25,856 bases of DNA from a virus: positions 1 to 25,856 of IMG/VR virus record IMGVR_UViG_3300033182_001262. One strand, given 5' to 3'. How positions within the stretch are numbered: position 1 is the stretch's first letter; every line of letters begins with the position of its first letter. The notes beneath the pieces are model-generated. The model ran no database searches, was not told the DNA's origin, and saw nothing but the letters and a program-made list of their open reading frames with translations. Positions 1 to 7,803 of the stretch are shown here, one piece after another. The position numbers were made by a program, and so were the translations under genes.

Positions 1-2
1 CA

Positions 3-1175
3 GCAATTGATTTGGGTATGGTGTTCACACGTGGCGACGGAACCGATGAAGACACTAGCAATGTTAGCTTCTTCTGGGATGAAAGTGCAGATGAATTTGT
101 CGTAGCAAACACAAACACAGAAGACGGAACAACAAACGGTAACATCACAATCGACGACTATGCAGACTTGCACATGGGCGGATTGACAGTCGACGATAAT
201 GCAACTGTAGGCGGAACACTGGGTGTAACAGGCGAATCAACACTAGCAAGTGCAACTGTAAGTGACTTGACAGACAACAGAATTGTTATTGCAGGTACAG
301 CAGGCTCGCTAGAAGATGATGCAAATCTAACATTTGATGGCACAACATTTGAAGTTGGTACAGGATTTGATGTAGTAGCAGCAAGCGGTAATACCACAAT
401 CGGTGGTACACTGGATGTTACTGGTGCAACTACAATTGATGGTGTTGTAGAAATCAACAGCACAGGTGATCATGCACTACGTGCAGACGGCATGATTCGT
501 GTAGCAAGCACAACAGATGGCGAAGGTTTTAGAATAACCAGCAGAGGTGGCTTTATTGTTGCAGGAAGTGATACTAGAGTTTTTGCCAACAGTAGTTTGA
601 TACTTGGTTCAACAGATACTGGAACAGCACTTACTGTTGATACAGACAACGATGTAACTGTTGCAAACAATCTAGATGTAAGTGGTAATGCAACTGTAAG
701 CGGCACACTGGATGTCGATGGCGATACAACTATTACAGCTAACCTTGTAATTGATGATGCAGACAAATACATTCATCACGGTGATACAGGATATTATACA
801 AGACAATATGTGCTGTATGGCACAACCACAGATGCTACAGAAACAGAGATTTTTGTAGGCGGAACTACCAACAGCAGAGTAGGTGTTGCAAGCAACACTA
901 CCATGTTCTATGAAATCAAATTTGTTGCTAGACGCACAGATGCCGCAGGCGAAAGCGCAGGTTGGCATGTAAAAGGTGTTGTTGACAATCACAGTGGCAC
1001 AACTGCCGACGTTGGCGACCTGTACGAGATTATTGTTGCACAAGATGATGAAGACTGGCAAGTAGATGCGCAAGCAGACGATACAAACGATGCACTCAAA
1101 ATTACTTGTACTGGCGAAGCCAGTAAAACAATCAAATGGGTCGCAATTGTTACAACAACAGAAGTAGTCAACTAA
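3..1175 (+). CDS. Tail-fibre / virion structural protein, 5' truncated by the window edge
   Basis: The reading frame is open to the window edge (…AIDLGMVF), so the true start lies upstream and only the last 391 or so residues are seen. The first two thirds are degenerate beta repeats of the form TxxGTLxVxGxTT (for example VGGTLGVTGES, IGGTLDVTGATT, VSGTLDVDGDTT), typical of trimeric beta-helical shafts in marine T4-like phage fibres. From about nt 780 the sequence becomes a compact non-repetitive domain containing ARRTDAAGESAGWHVKG and ending TGEASKTIKWVAIVTTTEV. I recognise this as a recurring C-terminal module of marine phage fibre proteins, plausibly receptor-facing. It ends 10 nt before the next fibre gene. 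Role in host adsorption is inferred; the repeats and domain boundary are seen directly. Confidence 0.8.
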   Translation, partial: AIDLGMVFTRGDGTDEDTSNVSFFWDESADEFVVANTNTEDGTTNGNITIDDYADLHMGGLTVDDNATVGGTLGVTGESTLASATVSDLTDNRIVIAGTAGSLEDDANLTFDGTTFEVGTGFDVVAASGNTTIGGTLDVTGATTIDGVVEINSTGDHALRADGMIRVASTTDGEGFRITSRGGFIVAGSDTRVFANSSLILGSTDTGTALTVDTDNDVTVANNLDVSGNATVSGTLDVDGDTTITANLVIDDADKYIHHGDTGYYTRQYVLYGTTTDATETEIFVGGTTNSRVGVASNTTMFYEIKFVARRTDAAGESAGWHVKGVVDNHSGTTADVGDLYEIIVAQDDEDWQVDAQADDTNDALKITCTGEASKTIKWVAIVTTTEVVN

Positions 1176-1185
1176 GGAAAAGATT

Positions 1186-1944
1186 ATGCCAAGAAGAACA
1201 CGTGGATGGAAATGGAATAACAGAACAAAGAAACAATTTATCAATGACATTGAAGTTGTAGACGCTACTTCGAATTATATCGTTGCAGACGGTGGTAAAT
1301 TCACTTCACCGGGTAGTTTGATTGTGCAAATTGACAACGATAATAATGCAACAGATGAAACATTCAAAGTTCAAACTGGTAGTACTGACATTCTTACCCT
1401 TACTGAAGCTGGTGATCTGAGTGTAACTGGTTCGATTACTTCCACTGGTGACACTATACTCAACGGCGATATCGATTTAGGCGATGCAACCAGCGATACC
1501 ATTACATTTACAGGTCAAGTTGATAGCAACGTTATACCCGAAACAAACGATACCCATAACTTGGGAAGCGAAACCAAACAATGGGCTACTGTGTTTACAA
1601 ACAACGTACACATGCACAATGCATATCATTCGCATGCTTCTACAAATACCAGCAGTGCAACCACACAGTTTGCAGCAGACAGTTGGGATATAACCGAATA
1701 TAGAAGTGCAGAATACTTTATCAGTTGCGAAAATACAACTGACAGTGAATATCATGTGGAAAAAATCATGGTAATGCATGATGGCACAGATGTGTATATC
1801 ACCAAGTATGGAACATTGGTAAGCAGTGGTGTGCAGTTTACATCATCAGCTGATATCAATGGCGGTAACTTGCGACTTCTAATTACTCCAGATAGTACAG
1901 ACTCAATGAATTATCGTTTCATTGCAGAAAAACATCTAATCTAA
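1186..1944 (+). CDS. Short tail-fibre-like structural protein (252 aa)
   Basis: ATG at 1186 has the purine-rich sequence AAGGAAAAG just upstream. The N-terminus is basic (MPRRTRGWKWNNRTKK), followed by fibre repeats (SVTGSITSTGDTILNG). Next comes a GDIDLGDATSDTITFTG…LGSETKQWATVF module that also occurs in the large fibre at 2019. The C-terminal half (from about nt 1620) contains TEYRSAEYFISC, IMVMHDGTDVYITKYG and GGNLRLLITPDS, a conserved C-terminal module I recall from many cyanophage and pelagiphage fibre or structural proteins. It probably forms a trimer tip or attaches to neighbouring fibre chains. There are no transmembrane or enzymatic motifs. Cotranscription with the upstream fibre gene is likely because only 10 nt separate them. 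Confidence 0.8.
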   Translation: MPRRTRGWKWNNRTKKQFINDIEVVDATSNYIVADGGKFTSPGSLIVQIDNDNNATDETFKVQTGSTDILTLTEAGDLSVTGSITSTGDTILNGDIDLGDATSDTITFTGQVDSNVIPETNDTHNLGSETKQWATVFTNNVHMHNAYHSHASTNTSSATTQFAADSWDITEYRSAEYFISCENTTDSEYHVEKIMVMHDGTDVYITKYGTLVSSGVQFTSSADINGGNLRLLITPDSTDSMNYRFIAEKHLI

Positions 1945-1958
1945 TCGCAGATACTTTG

Positions 1959-1966
1959 TATAAATA
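1959..1966 (+). promoter_or_regulatory. T4-type late promoter element (TATAAATA)
   Basis: Perfect TATAAATA, 52 nt before the ATG of the large fibre gene. With T4 late geometry (element at -13 to -6) transcription would start near 1972. That gives a leader of about 47 nt containing the Shine-Dalgarno GAGAGGGA at 2004-2011. Confidence 0.75.
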
Positions 1967-2018
1967 GTAGCAACATGACGAGAGTGATGTAGCCTATTAC
2001 GTGGAGAGGGAAGCGAAC

Positions 2019-5000
2019 ATGGCAACATTTGAACATAATTTCAAGGTCAAAAATGGCCTCACTGTTGAAAATACTGCTGGCAATGACAGCAGTGTTGAAA
2101 TCAACGACAACAGTGCAACAGCATTTACATTTCAAGAAGGTGCTAATACATACCTTACATTTGTAAGTACCAATGGTAGCGAAGGTATTACTTTTGGAAA
2201 ACCAATAACAGCAGGCGATATTACTGCAACAGGCACAGTAAACTTTGCCAGTGCAACAGTTAGCATGCCAGCTGGCGGTTTGTCAGGTACACTGTTTACA
2301 GCAGGTGCAACAGCAGTAGAACAAGGCGACACAATCAATGTCACTGGCACAACAAACGAAGTTGAAGTTAGCGAATCAAGCGGTACATTTACAGTTGGGC
2401 TTCCTAGTTCGATTACAACAAATCTTACTGGTGATGTAACAGGTAATGCAGATACAGCAACAGCATGGGCAACAGCAAGAGACCTAACATTCAGTGGCGA
2501 TGCAACTGGTACACTTACCGGTGTCGACGGTAGTGCCACAGTAGATGCAGCCCTAACACTTGCAACAGTAAACAGCGACACAGGTTCATTTGGTAGTGCT
2601 ACAGCAATTCCAGTTGTCACAGTAAATGCCAAAGGTTTGGTTACAGCGGTAAGCACAGCAAGCATCAGTACAGATTTGAGCACAGCAGCTGACAGCGGCA
2701 CTGGCACAATAGCTTTAGCAAGTCAAAGTTTGACTATCAGTGGTACAGCAAATGAAATTGAAACCAGTGCATCAAGTCAAACAGTAACCATTGGATTGCC
2801 AGACGCAGTTGACATTACAACATCATTGACTGTTCCGCTTATTGACACTCCTGCTTCAACAGATCTTACACTAGATGTTACTGGCAACATTATTCTTGAT
2901 GCCGACGGCGGCAATGTTACAATAAAAGACAATGGCGTTACTGTACTAGACATTGTAATGAATGGTGCAACAGATGTAACATTGGACGCACCTGGCACAC
3001 TAAAACTTGACAGTGCAAATGGTTACATCGATCTAGTAGATGATGGTGTAATATTTGGCCAGCTGATGAATCACAGCAGTGGCAACATAAAAATCATGAG
3101 TGGCAGTGATGACTTGGCCGTTATGTGGACAGACACTGCTGCTGAATTTGGTGGCGCTGTTACAGTTCCGGGTGCTACTACACTAAATGACACACTTGAT
3201 GTTGCCGGTGTATCCAACTTCAATGATACAACCACAAGTACAAGCAACACCACAGGTGCAGTTATCATTGATGGTGGTCTTGGTTTAGCTGAAAACCTAA
3301 ACATGGGCGGCAATTTAGACGTTGACGGAAACGGCACAGTACACGGAAACCTTGTTGTAAATGGCGATACTGATTTAGGCGATGCTACAAGTGATACACT
3401 CACTGTCACAGCAAGAGTAGACAGCGACTTTGTGCCAAGTACAGATGGCGCACGTGACTTGGGTACTTCAACACTACGTTGGGCAGAACTACATGCAGAC
3501 AAAGCACTGCTACAAGGTGAAATCACTGGTGTTGATTATATAGATTTTGATACGTCACACAGTACTCCTTCAAACAGCGAAGGCAGACTGTTCTACCACA
3601 ACGGATTTGATACACTTGCATTTTACACAAATGACAGCAACAATACCATTTCAGTTGGACAAGAACTGTTCCAAAGAGTGTACAACGATACTGGTAGCAC
3701 AATTACAGCAGGTAAGGCTGTTAGATTTGTTGGTGCCACAGCAGGCGGTACACCAAAACTTGCACTAGCAGACAAGAGTTCATCAGATGTTGAGAACACT
3801 GTTGGCTTGGTGTTCAGTGATATTGCCAATGCTGCATACGGTTATGTTAGCACGTACGGTCTTGTTGAAGGCATTGACACCAGTGGTATCTCAGCTGGTT
3901 CTAGAGTACACGTTGGAGCAAACGGTGCTCTACAGGAAACAGCACCTAACTATCCAGACTTTGCAGTTGATGTAGGTTTGTGTTTGGTCAGTGATGGCAC
4001 AAATGGTTGTATACTAATTGACATTGTTCACCATGTAAGTGAAACATACAGAACCACAGGTGATGCACGTTTTGAAGGTGATGTTACAGTTGGTGGTAAC
4101 TTGACCATCCTAGGTGACACCACTGAAACAGCAGTGAACAGCTTGAACGTTGAAGATCCATATGTGTTCTTGGGTAGTGGTGACAGTATTGGTGAATCAG
4201 GAACATCTCAAACAACAGGCAGCGGGCTTGATGATGCTACATTGCTTGGATTGTTTGAAGGTACAACAAGTACAACATACTACGTGAAGATCGACGGCAC
4301 TGGTACACCAGATACATTTAGCTGGAGTAAAGACAACTTCTCAACCACAGAAGCAACAGGTGTCAACATTACAGGCAACAGCCAAACATTGGACAACGGT
4401 ATCAGTGTAAAATTTGTTGCAACAACTGGACACACACTAAACGATGTGTGGAGTGGTACAGCCACACCAGCCAACCTTGACTTGGGTATGATTGGTTTCA
4501 GAAACACAGGTGCAAGCGGCGTAGGATTTACACAGGTTGGTATGTTCTTTGACGTTACCGATCAAAAGTTTAGATTGTTCGACGAATACGATCCAGCTAT
4601 TACAGGTAACATTGACACCAGTGACAGCAGCTTTGAACTAGGACATCTAGTACTGGAAACAGTAACAGCAGATACATTTACAGGTGACCTAGATGGTAAT
4701 GCTGCAAGTGCAACAGAAGCAAGTACAATTCACACAGTACAGCGCAGTACAAATGCCACACACTATCTGACATTTGTTGACAGCGATGATGCAAGTTTGA
4801 GTGTGAACGCAGTGTACACAGATGCAGGTATTACTTATAATCCAAGTACAAACAACATGACCATTGGCGGTGATTTGACTGTTACTGGTAATAACTTGAA
4901 TACACACACTATTCCAGGTGGTACTGGTACACTTGCACTAACCAGTGATATCAACAATGCTACACTGACAGTTGCAGCAGGTACAGGTGTTAGCTTGAGT

Positions 5001-6308
5001 GCAACACCTACATTTACTGCAAACGCAAGTTCTGATAAAACAATTACAGTTACCAACAGTGACAGAGGTAGTTCGCAGAACATCTTCAAAAACTTTGCAG
5101 TAACTGACACAGACAGTGGATACAGTTGGAGCGAAACTGCTACAGTGGTTGCTGACAGCAACGACGATACTCTTACGCTGGTAAGTGGAACAGCAATTGA
5201 CATTGATGCAGACGCTTCAAGCGATGCTATCAAAGTACAACATTCGTCAGTAACTCGTTCAGACACAACATCAACTGACTCACCAAGCTACGGTGGTACA
5301 TTTGAAGCAGTTACCAGTGTTACAACAAACACACAAGGTCACGTTACAGCAATTGATGTTTCAACTGTTACAATTCCAGCAAGTGACAATACCAATCAGC
5401 TAACAACATTTGTTGTAGAAGACGGCGACGGTACAGAAGTAACAATAAGTCACGGCAAAGAGTGGAAATTTGTTGAAGGCGGTGCAATTGATATCAACTG
5501 GACTGACACTAGTACAGGTAGTGATGCTGATCCATATGATCTAACAATCAGCCACACTGATACATCATCGCAAGCATCTGTAGACAATAGCAATGGTACA
5601 GTTATACAAGACGTTACACTAGACACATACGGACATGTTACAGGTCTAGGAAGTGTAAACTTAGATAATAGATATGTGCTTGACAATGGTGTTGACAATG
5701 GTAGTACTACTATCACGGTAAACGATGCAGACTTTATTGTACAAGACGGCACAGATACTGTTACAAACTTTATTTGGAGAGATCACAGTGAAACTAAACT
5801 GTATCTAGGAACAACAGCCGCAGTAATTACTCCAAGAAGTGACATCGATATGGACGGTAGCGGTACTGCATACAATATTAGCGATGCAAAAAGTATTGGT
5901 GTAGGAACAGCAGCAAGCAACAGCGCCGGAGACATTCGAGCATCAGCAGACGTTACAGCGTATTACTCATCTGATGCTACACTGAAAGAAAACGTAAAAG
6001 TTATTGCAGATCCAATTCTAAAAGTTCAACAACTACGCGGTGTTGAGTTTGACTGGACAGATGAATATATTGAAAACAAAGGCGGAGAAGATGATTATTT
6101 TGTCCGCAGACACGATGTAGGTGTTATTGCTCAAGAGGTTGAGCAAGTGCTACCAGAGGTGGTCGGCACAAGAGAGGACGGCATAAAAGCCGTGCGCTAT
6201 GACAGAATGGTGTCGCTATTGATTGAGGCAGTAAAAGAACAACAGGAGCAAATTCAAGCCTTGACAGACCAACTAAATACTGTTATAAACACTAATAGCG
6301 AGAAATAA
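2019..6308 (+). CDS. Large tail fibre with C-terminal peptidase S74 intramolecular chaperone domain (1429 aa)
   Basis: The start is set at ATG 2019 (MATFEHNFKVKNGL), 7 nt after GAGAGGGA; an in-frame GTG at 2001 would place the Shine-Dalgarno inside the gene. The shaft is a mosaic of beta repeats. It includes a GDTDLGDATSDT module (about residues 445-495), a YNDTGSTITAGKAVRF module (about 550-670) and a GDVTVGGNLTILGDTT…EDPYVFLGSGDS module (about 684-725). The last 120 or so residues are a peptidase S74 / intramolecular chaperone domain: SSDATLKENV, then HDVGVIAQEVEQVLPEVV, and a C-terminal coiled coil (SLLIEAVKEQQEQIQALTDQL). S1318 and K1323 are spaced as the Ser/Lys dyad of the K1F endosialidase chaperone. 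The domain is expected to assist trimer folding and then cleave itself off before virion assembly. It is preceded by a late promoter and followed 3 nt later by a small gene. Confidence 0.9.
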   Translation: MATFEHNFKVKNGLTVENTAGNDSSVEINDNSATAFTFQEGANTYLTFVSTNGSEGITFGKPITAGDITATGTVNFASATVSMPAGGLSGTLFTAGATAVEQGDTINVTGTTNEVEVSESSGTFTVGLPSSITTNLTGDVTGNADTATAWATARDLTFSGDATGTLTGVDGSATVDAALTLATVNSDTGSFGSATAIPVVTVNAKGLVTAVSTASISTDLSTAADSGTGTIALASQSLTISGTANEIETSASSQTVTIGLPDAVDITTSLTVPLIDTPASTDLTLDVTGNIILDADGGNVTIKDNGVTVLDIVMNGATDVTLDAPGTLKLDSANGYIDLVDDGVIFGQLMNHSSGNIKIMSGSDDLAVMWTDTAAEFGGAVTVPGATTLNDTLDVAGVSNFNDTTTSTSNTTGAVIIDGGLGLAENLNMGGNLDVDGNGTVHGNLVVNGDTDLGDATSDTLTVTARVDSDFVPSTDGARDLGTSTLRWAELHADKALLQGEITGVDYIDFDTSHSTPSNSEGRLFYHNGFDTLAFYTNDSNNTISVGQELFQRVYNDTGSTITAGKAVRFVGATAGGTPKLALADKSSSDVENTVGLVFSDIANAAYGYVSTYGLVEGIDTSGISAGSRVHVGANGALQETAPNYPDFAVDVGLCLVSDGTNGCILIDIVHHVSETYRTTGDARFEGDVTVGGNLTILGDTTETAVNSLNVEDPYVFLGSGDSIGESGTSQTTGSGLDDATLLGLFEGTTSTTYYVKIDGTGTPDTFSWSKDNFSTTEATGVNITGNSQTLDNGISVKFVATTGHTLNDVWSGTATPANLDLGMIGFRNTGASGVGFTQVGMFFDVTDQKFRLFDEYDPAITGNIDTSDSSFELGHLVLETVTADTFTGDLDGNAASATEASTIHTVQRSTNATHYLTFVDSDDASLSVNAVYTDAGITYNPSTNNMTIGGDLTVTGNNLNTHTIPGGTGTLALTSDINNATLTVAAGTGVSLSATPTFTANASSDKTITVTNSDRGSSQNIFKNFAVTDTDSGYSWSETATVVADSNDDTLTLVSGTAIDIDADASSDAIKVQHSSVTRSDTTSTDSPSYGGTFEAVTSVTTNTQGHVTAIDVSTVTIPASDNTNQLTTFVVEDGDGTEVTISHGKEWKFVEGGAIDINWTDTSTGSDADPYDLTISHTDTSSQASVDNSNGTVIQDVTLDTYGHVTGLGSVNLDNRYVLDNGVDNGSTTITVNDADFIVQDGTDTVTNFIWRDHSETKLYLGTTAAVITPRSDIDMDGSGTAYNISDAKSIGVGTAASNSAGDIRASADVTAYYSSDATLKENVKVIADPILKVQQLRGVEFDWTDEYIENKGGEDDYFVRRHDVGVIAQEVEQVLPEVVGTREDGIKAVRYDRMVSLLIEAVKEQQEQIQALTDQLNTVINTNSEK

Positions 6309-6311
6309 GTT

Positions 6312-6542
6312 ATGGCATTACCTGCAACCGGCAGTCAGATATCAATGAGTCAAGTAAGAGACTTTTTCGGACTCTCCGGGCAGGTCAGTCTGAGTGCTAC
6401 TCTAGGTGCATTCATATCACCAAGTGTTACCACAAACACAAAATTGAGTGCTACGTTTGGTGGATGGCAAAATGGTAACCAATGGGGTACAAGCTCTGGT
6501 GTTGCTCCTCACCTTGATGAATATGGTAGCAGTAACTACTAA
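6312..6542 (+). CDS. Small fibre-locus accessory protein (76 aa)
   Basis: A 76-residue protein beginning MALPATGSQISMSQVRDFFG and ending in a Gly/Asn/Ser-rich tail, 3 nt downstream of the large fibre gene and probably cotranscribed. The N-terminal pattern (MALP.sG.IsmsqV...fG) resembles small structural proteins often found beside phage fibre genes. Functions in that family are mostly unknown (fibre tip, hinge or adaptor are possibilities). No signal peptide, membrane segment or catalytic motif is visible. The Shine-Dalgarno is weak (GCGAGA in the preceding gene's end), consistent with translational coupling. Real-gene status is supported by position, codon style and clean start and stop; function is not assigned. 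Confidence 0.7.
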   Translation: MALPATGSQISMSQVRDFFGLSGQVSLSATLGAFISPSVTTNTKLSATFGGWQNGNQWGTSSGVAPHLDEYGSSNY

Positions 6543-6549
6543 TCAATAG

Positions 6550-6578
6550 GTCAAGCAAGATGATATTTCTTGCTTGAC
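6550..6578. repeat. Perfect 11-bp inverted repeat overlapping a -35 box
   Basis: GTCAAGCAAGA (6550-6560) and its exact reverse complement TCTTGCTTGAC (6568-6578) flank a 7-nt loop. The right arm contains the first five bases of the TTGACA -35 box at 6574-6579. No T-run follows on either strand, so a rho-independent terminator is unlikely; an operator or a structured RNA element fits better. Confidence 0.7.
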
Positions 6579-6602
6579 AAATCCGCAAATATATAGTAAT
6601 AT
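6574..6602 (+). promoter_or_regulatory. Sigma70-like promoter for the 6640 gene
   Basis: TTGACA (6574-6579), 17-nt spacer, TAATAT (6597-6602). A consensus -35 with optimal spacing sits upstream of the strong Shine-Dalgarno AAGGAGG (6627-6633) of the following gene. TATAGT (6592-6597) and TATAAA (6600-6605) overlap as alternative -10 or late-like elements, so the exact start site is uncertain. Confidence 0.6.
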
Positions 6603-6639
6603 AAAATTTATACATTGTAAAACTTAAGGAGGTAAAACA

Positions 6640-7137
6640 ATGGCCGATAGTAATATCATTGAAGGTGTTGTGATTCACAGAACACGATACGAACTTGAAA
6701 ACTTTGTGCTAGGAGAGCATCCGCATCCTGCACGTCAAGCACAATTGCTTGTAAAAGAAATCCGCTGTGTAGAACATGCACTGGCAGCTGGCGATGCTGA
6801 CGAACACACCACTGCCGGACTAAAAGCTGAACTGGACATTCTGTACGACATTCTCGTCAACATGAACGACAAACATGATGTCAAAGTATTGCTTGATAAC
6901 ATTGAAACATATGAAGAGCAGTACTGGGTAGATCGTCTGGCACGTCTAGCAGCAATTGACATGCTCACAATTGGTAAAATTCAACCAGATCATATGAATC
7001 GCATTGCTGCACTCAATGACACAGCATTTGCAAACTGTGTGAAAACAACCACACAACTTGCTAAGATTCTAAACGATGGTGTTGTTCAAGCAGAGCGTCA
7101 GCTATCGCAGGATATGGTACCGCAAGAGCTTATGTAG
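6640..7137 (+). CDS. Hypothetical helical protein (165 aa)
   Basis: ATG at 6640 follows a strong Shine-Dalgarno (AAGGAGG, 6627-6633) and a sigma70-like promoter, so this gene probably starts a transcription unit that continues into the glycosyltransferase genes. The protein is mostly helical with regular hydrophobic spacing (LLVKEIRCVEHALAAGDADE, LKAELDILYDILVNMND, WVDRLARLAAIDMLTIG). It is acidic overall and lacks a signal peptide, membrane segment or recognisable catalytic motif. I do not recognise the family. The stop codon abuts the Shine-Dalgarno of the next gene (9-nt gap). A small cytoplasmic or virion-assembly accessory role is possible but not supported. Confidence 0.75.
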   Translation: MADSNIIEGVVIHRTRYELENFVLGEHPHPARQAQLLVKEIRCVEHALAAGDADEHTTAGLKAELDILYDILVNMNDKHDVKVLLDNIETYEEQYWVDRLARLAAIDMLTIGKIQPDHMNRIAALNDTAFANCVKTTTQLAKILNDGVVQAERQLSQDMVPQELM

Positions 7138-7146
7138 GAGGAATCA

Positions 7147-7803
7147 ATGGTAAGTATTCCTTCGACTTATGCAAACAATGACGGTGCACGAATAGCAATT
7201 GCTGTGCCTGTACGTGATACAACCAGCATGCTGTTCACACGCAGTCTAGCAAATCTAATGCACAAATGCGGACAAGATCGCAAACCTATTTCATTGCACA
7301 TGAATCATGGTAGCAACATCGTGTCGCAAAGACAAGATCTTGCAAGTGAAATTTTGAAAAATACACGTGCAGATTATATTCTTTGGCTTGACAGCGACAT
7401 GCATTTTCCAAGCGATCTAATAGATAAAATGCTGAATCGCAAATGTAAAATTGTTGGTGTACCATATGCTACACGTACACGACCAATTCGCAGTACAGCA
7501 TTTGCAAGTAGATTTGATTATAATGCTAGATTGAACAAATCTACAACACGAGAAAAACTGGAAAAGGTAGCTGCTTTGGGTTTTGGTTGTGTTCTTATAC
7601 ATCGAAGTGTGTTTGATGCTATGGAGCAACCTTACTTTGGGCTGAAATGGGATCCGGGCACAGAGAGTGTTATGGGAGAAGACATCTACTTTTTTGAAAA
7701 AGCAGCAAATGCAGAATTTGATATTTTTGCTGACTTTGAACTTGCTGAAAGAGTTGCTCACATTGGCAACAAAGCATTTACACTCGGAGATATTGAAGAA
7801 TGA
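7147..7803 (+). CDS. GT-A fold glycosyltransferase-like protein (218 aa)
   Basis: The ATG follows AGGAGG. The protein opens with a nucleotide-sugar-binding style strand (RIAIAVPVRDTTSMLFTRSL), has NHGSNIVSQRQDLASEIL, then a DxD motif in YILWLDSDMHFPSDLIDKML (D82, D84). KIVGVPYATR and LGFGCVLIHRSVF…GEDIYFFEKA follow; the GEDIYF segment resembles the acceptor/base region of GT2-type enzymes. DxD coordinates the metal and the sugar-nucleotide in this fold. At about 218 residues it is a bare catalytic domain with no membrane anchor. It overlaps the next gene by ATGA, implying coupled expression. The substrate cannot be read from sequence; glycosylation of virion proteins or of host surface material are both possible. 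Confidence 0.8.
   Translation: MVSIPSTYANNDGARIAIAVPVRDTTSMLFTRSLANLMHKCGQDRKPISLHMNHGSNIVSQRQDLASEILKNTRADYILWLDSDMHFPSDLIDKMLNRKCKIVGVPYATRTRPIRSTAFASRFDYNARLNKSTTREKLEKVAALGFGCVLIHRSVFDAMEQPYFGLKWDPGTESVMGEDIYFFEKAANAEFDIFADFELAERVAHIGNKAFTLGDIEE

Noticed and set aside
672-1250. Long minus-strand open frame (192 codons) opposite the first fibre gene
   Set aside because: It is a shadow of biased codon use in the plus-strand repeats: Cys-rich, no Shine-Dalgarno, and spans two plus-strand genes.
1975-1992. Five-codon upstream frame (ATG…TAG) just after the late promoter before the large fibre
   Set aside because: No Shine-Dalgarno would exist in the short leader before it, and a chance ATG is as likely; not supported as a leader peptide.
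2001-2018. Alternative GTG start for the large fibre
   Set aside because: The purine-rich ribosome site GAGAGGGA would be within the coding region; ATG 2019 is correctly spaced from it.
2132-2707. Minus-strand open frame (191 codons) opposite the large fibre gene
   Set aside because: Composition (Val/Ser/Pro/Ala repeats) mirrors the fibre repeats read backwards; no start signal and no known fold.
2019-5900. Repeated DNA in the fibre gene as a possible CRISPR or tandem repeat array
   Set aside because: Repeats are degenerate, in frame and irregularly spaced; they encode beta-repeat protein rather than spacer-repeat units.
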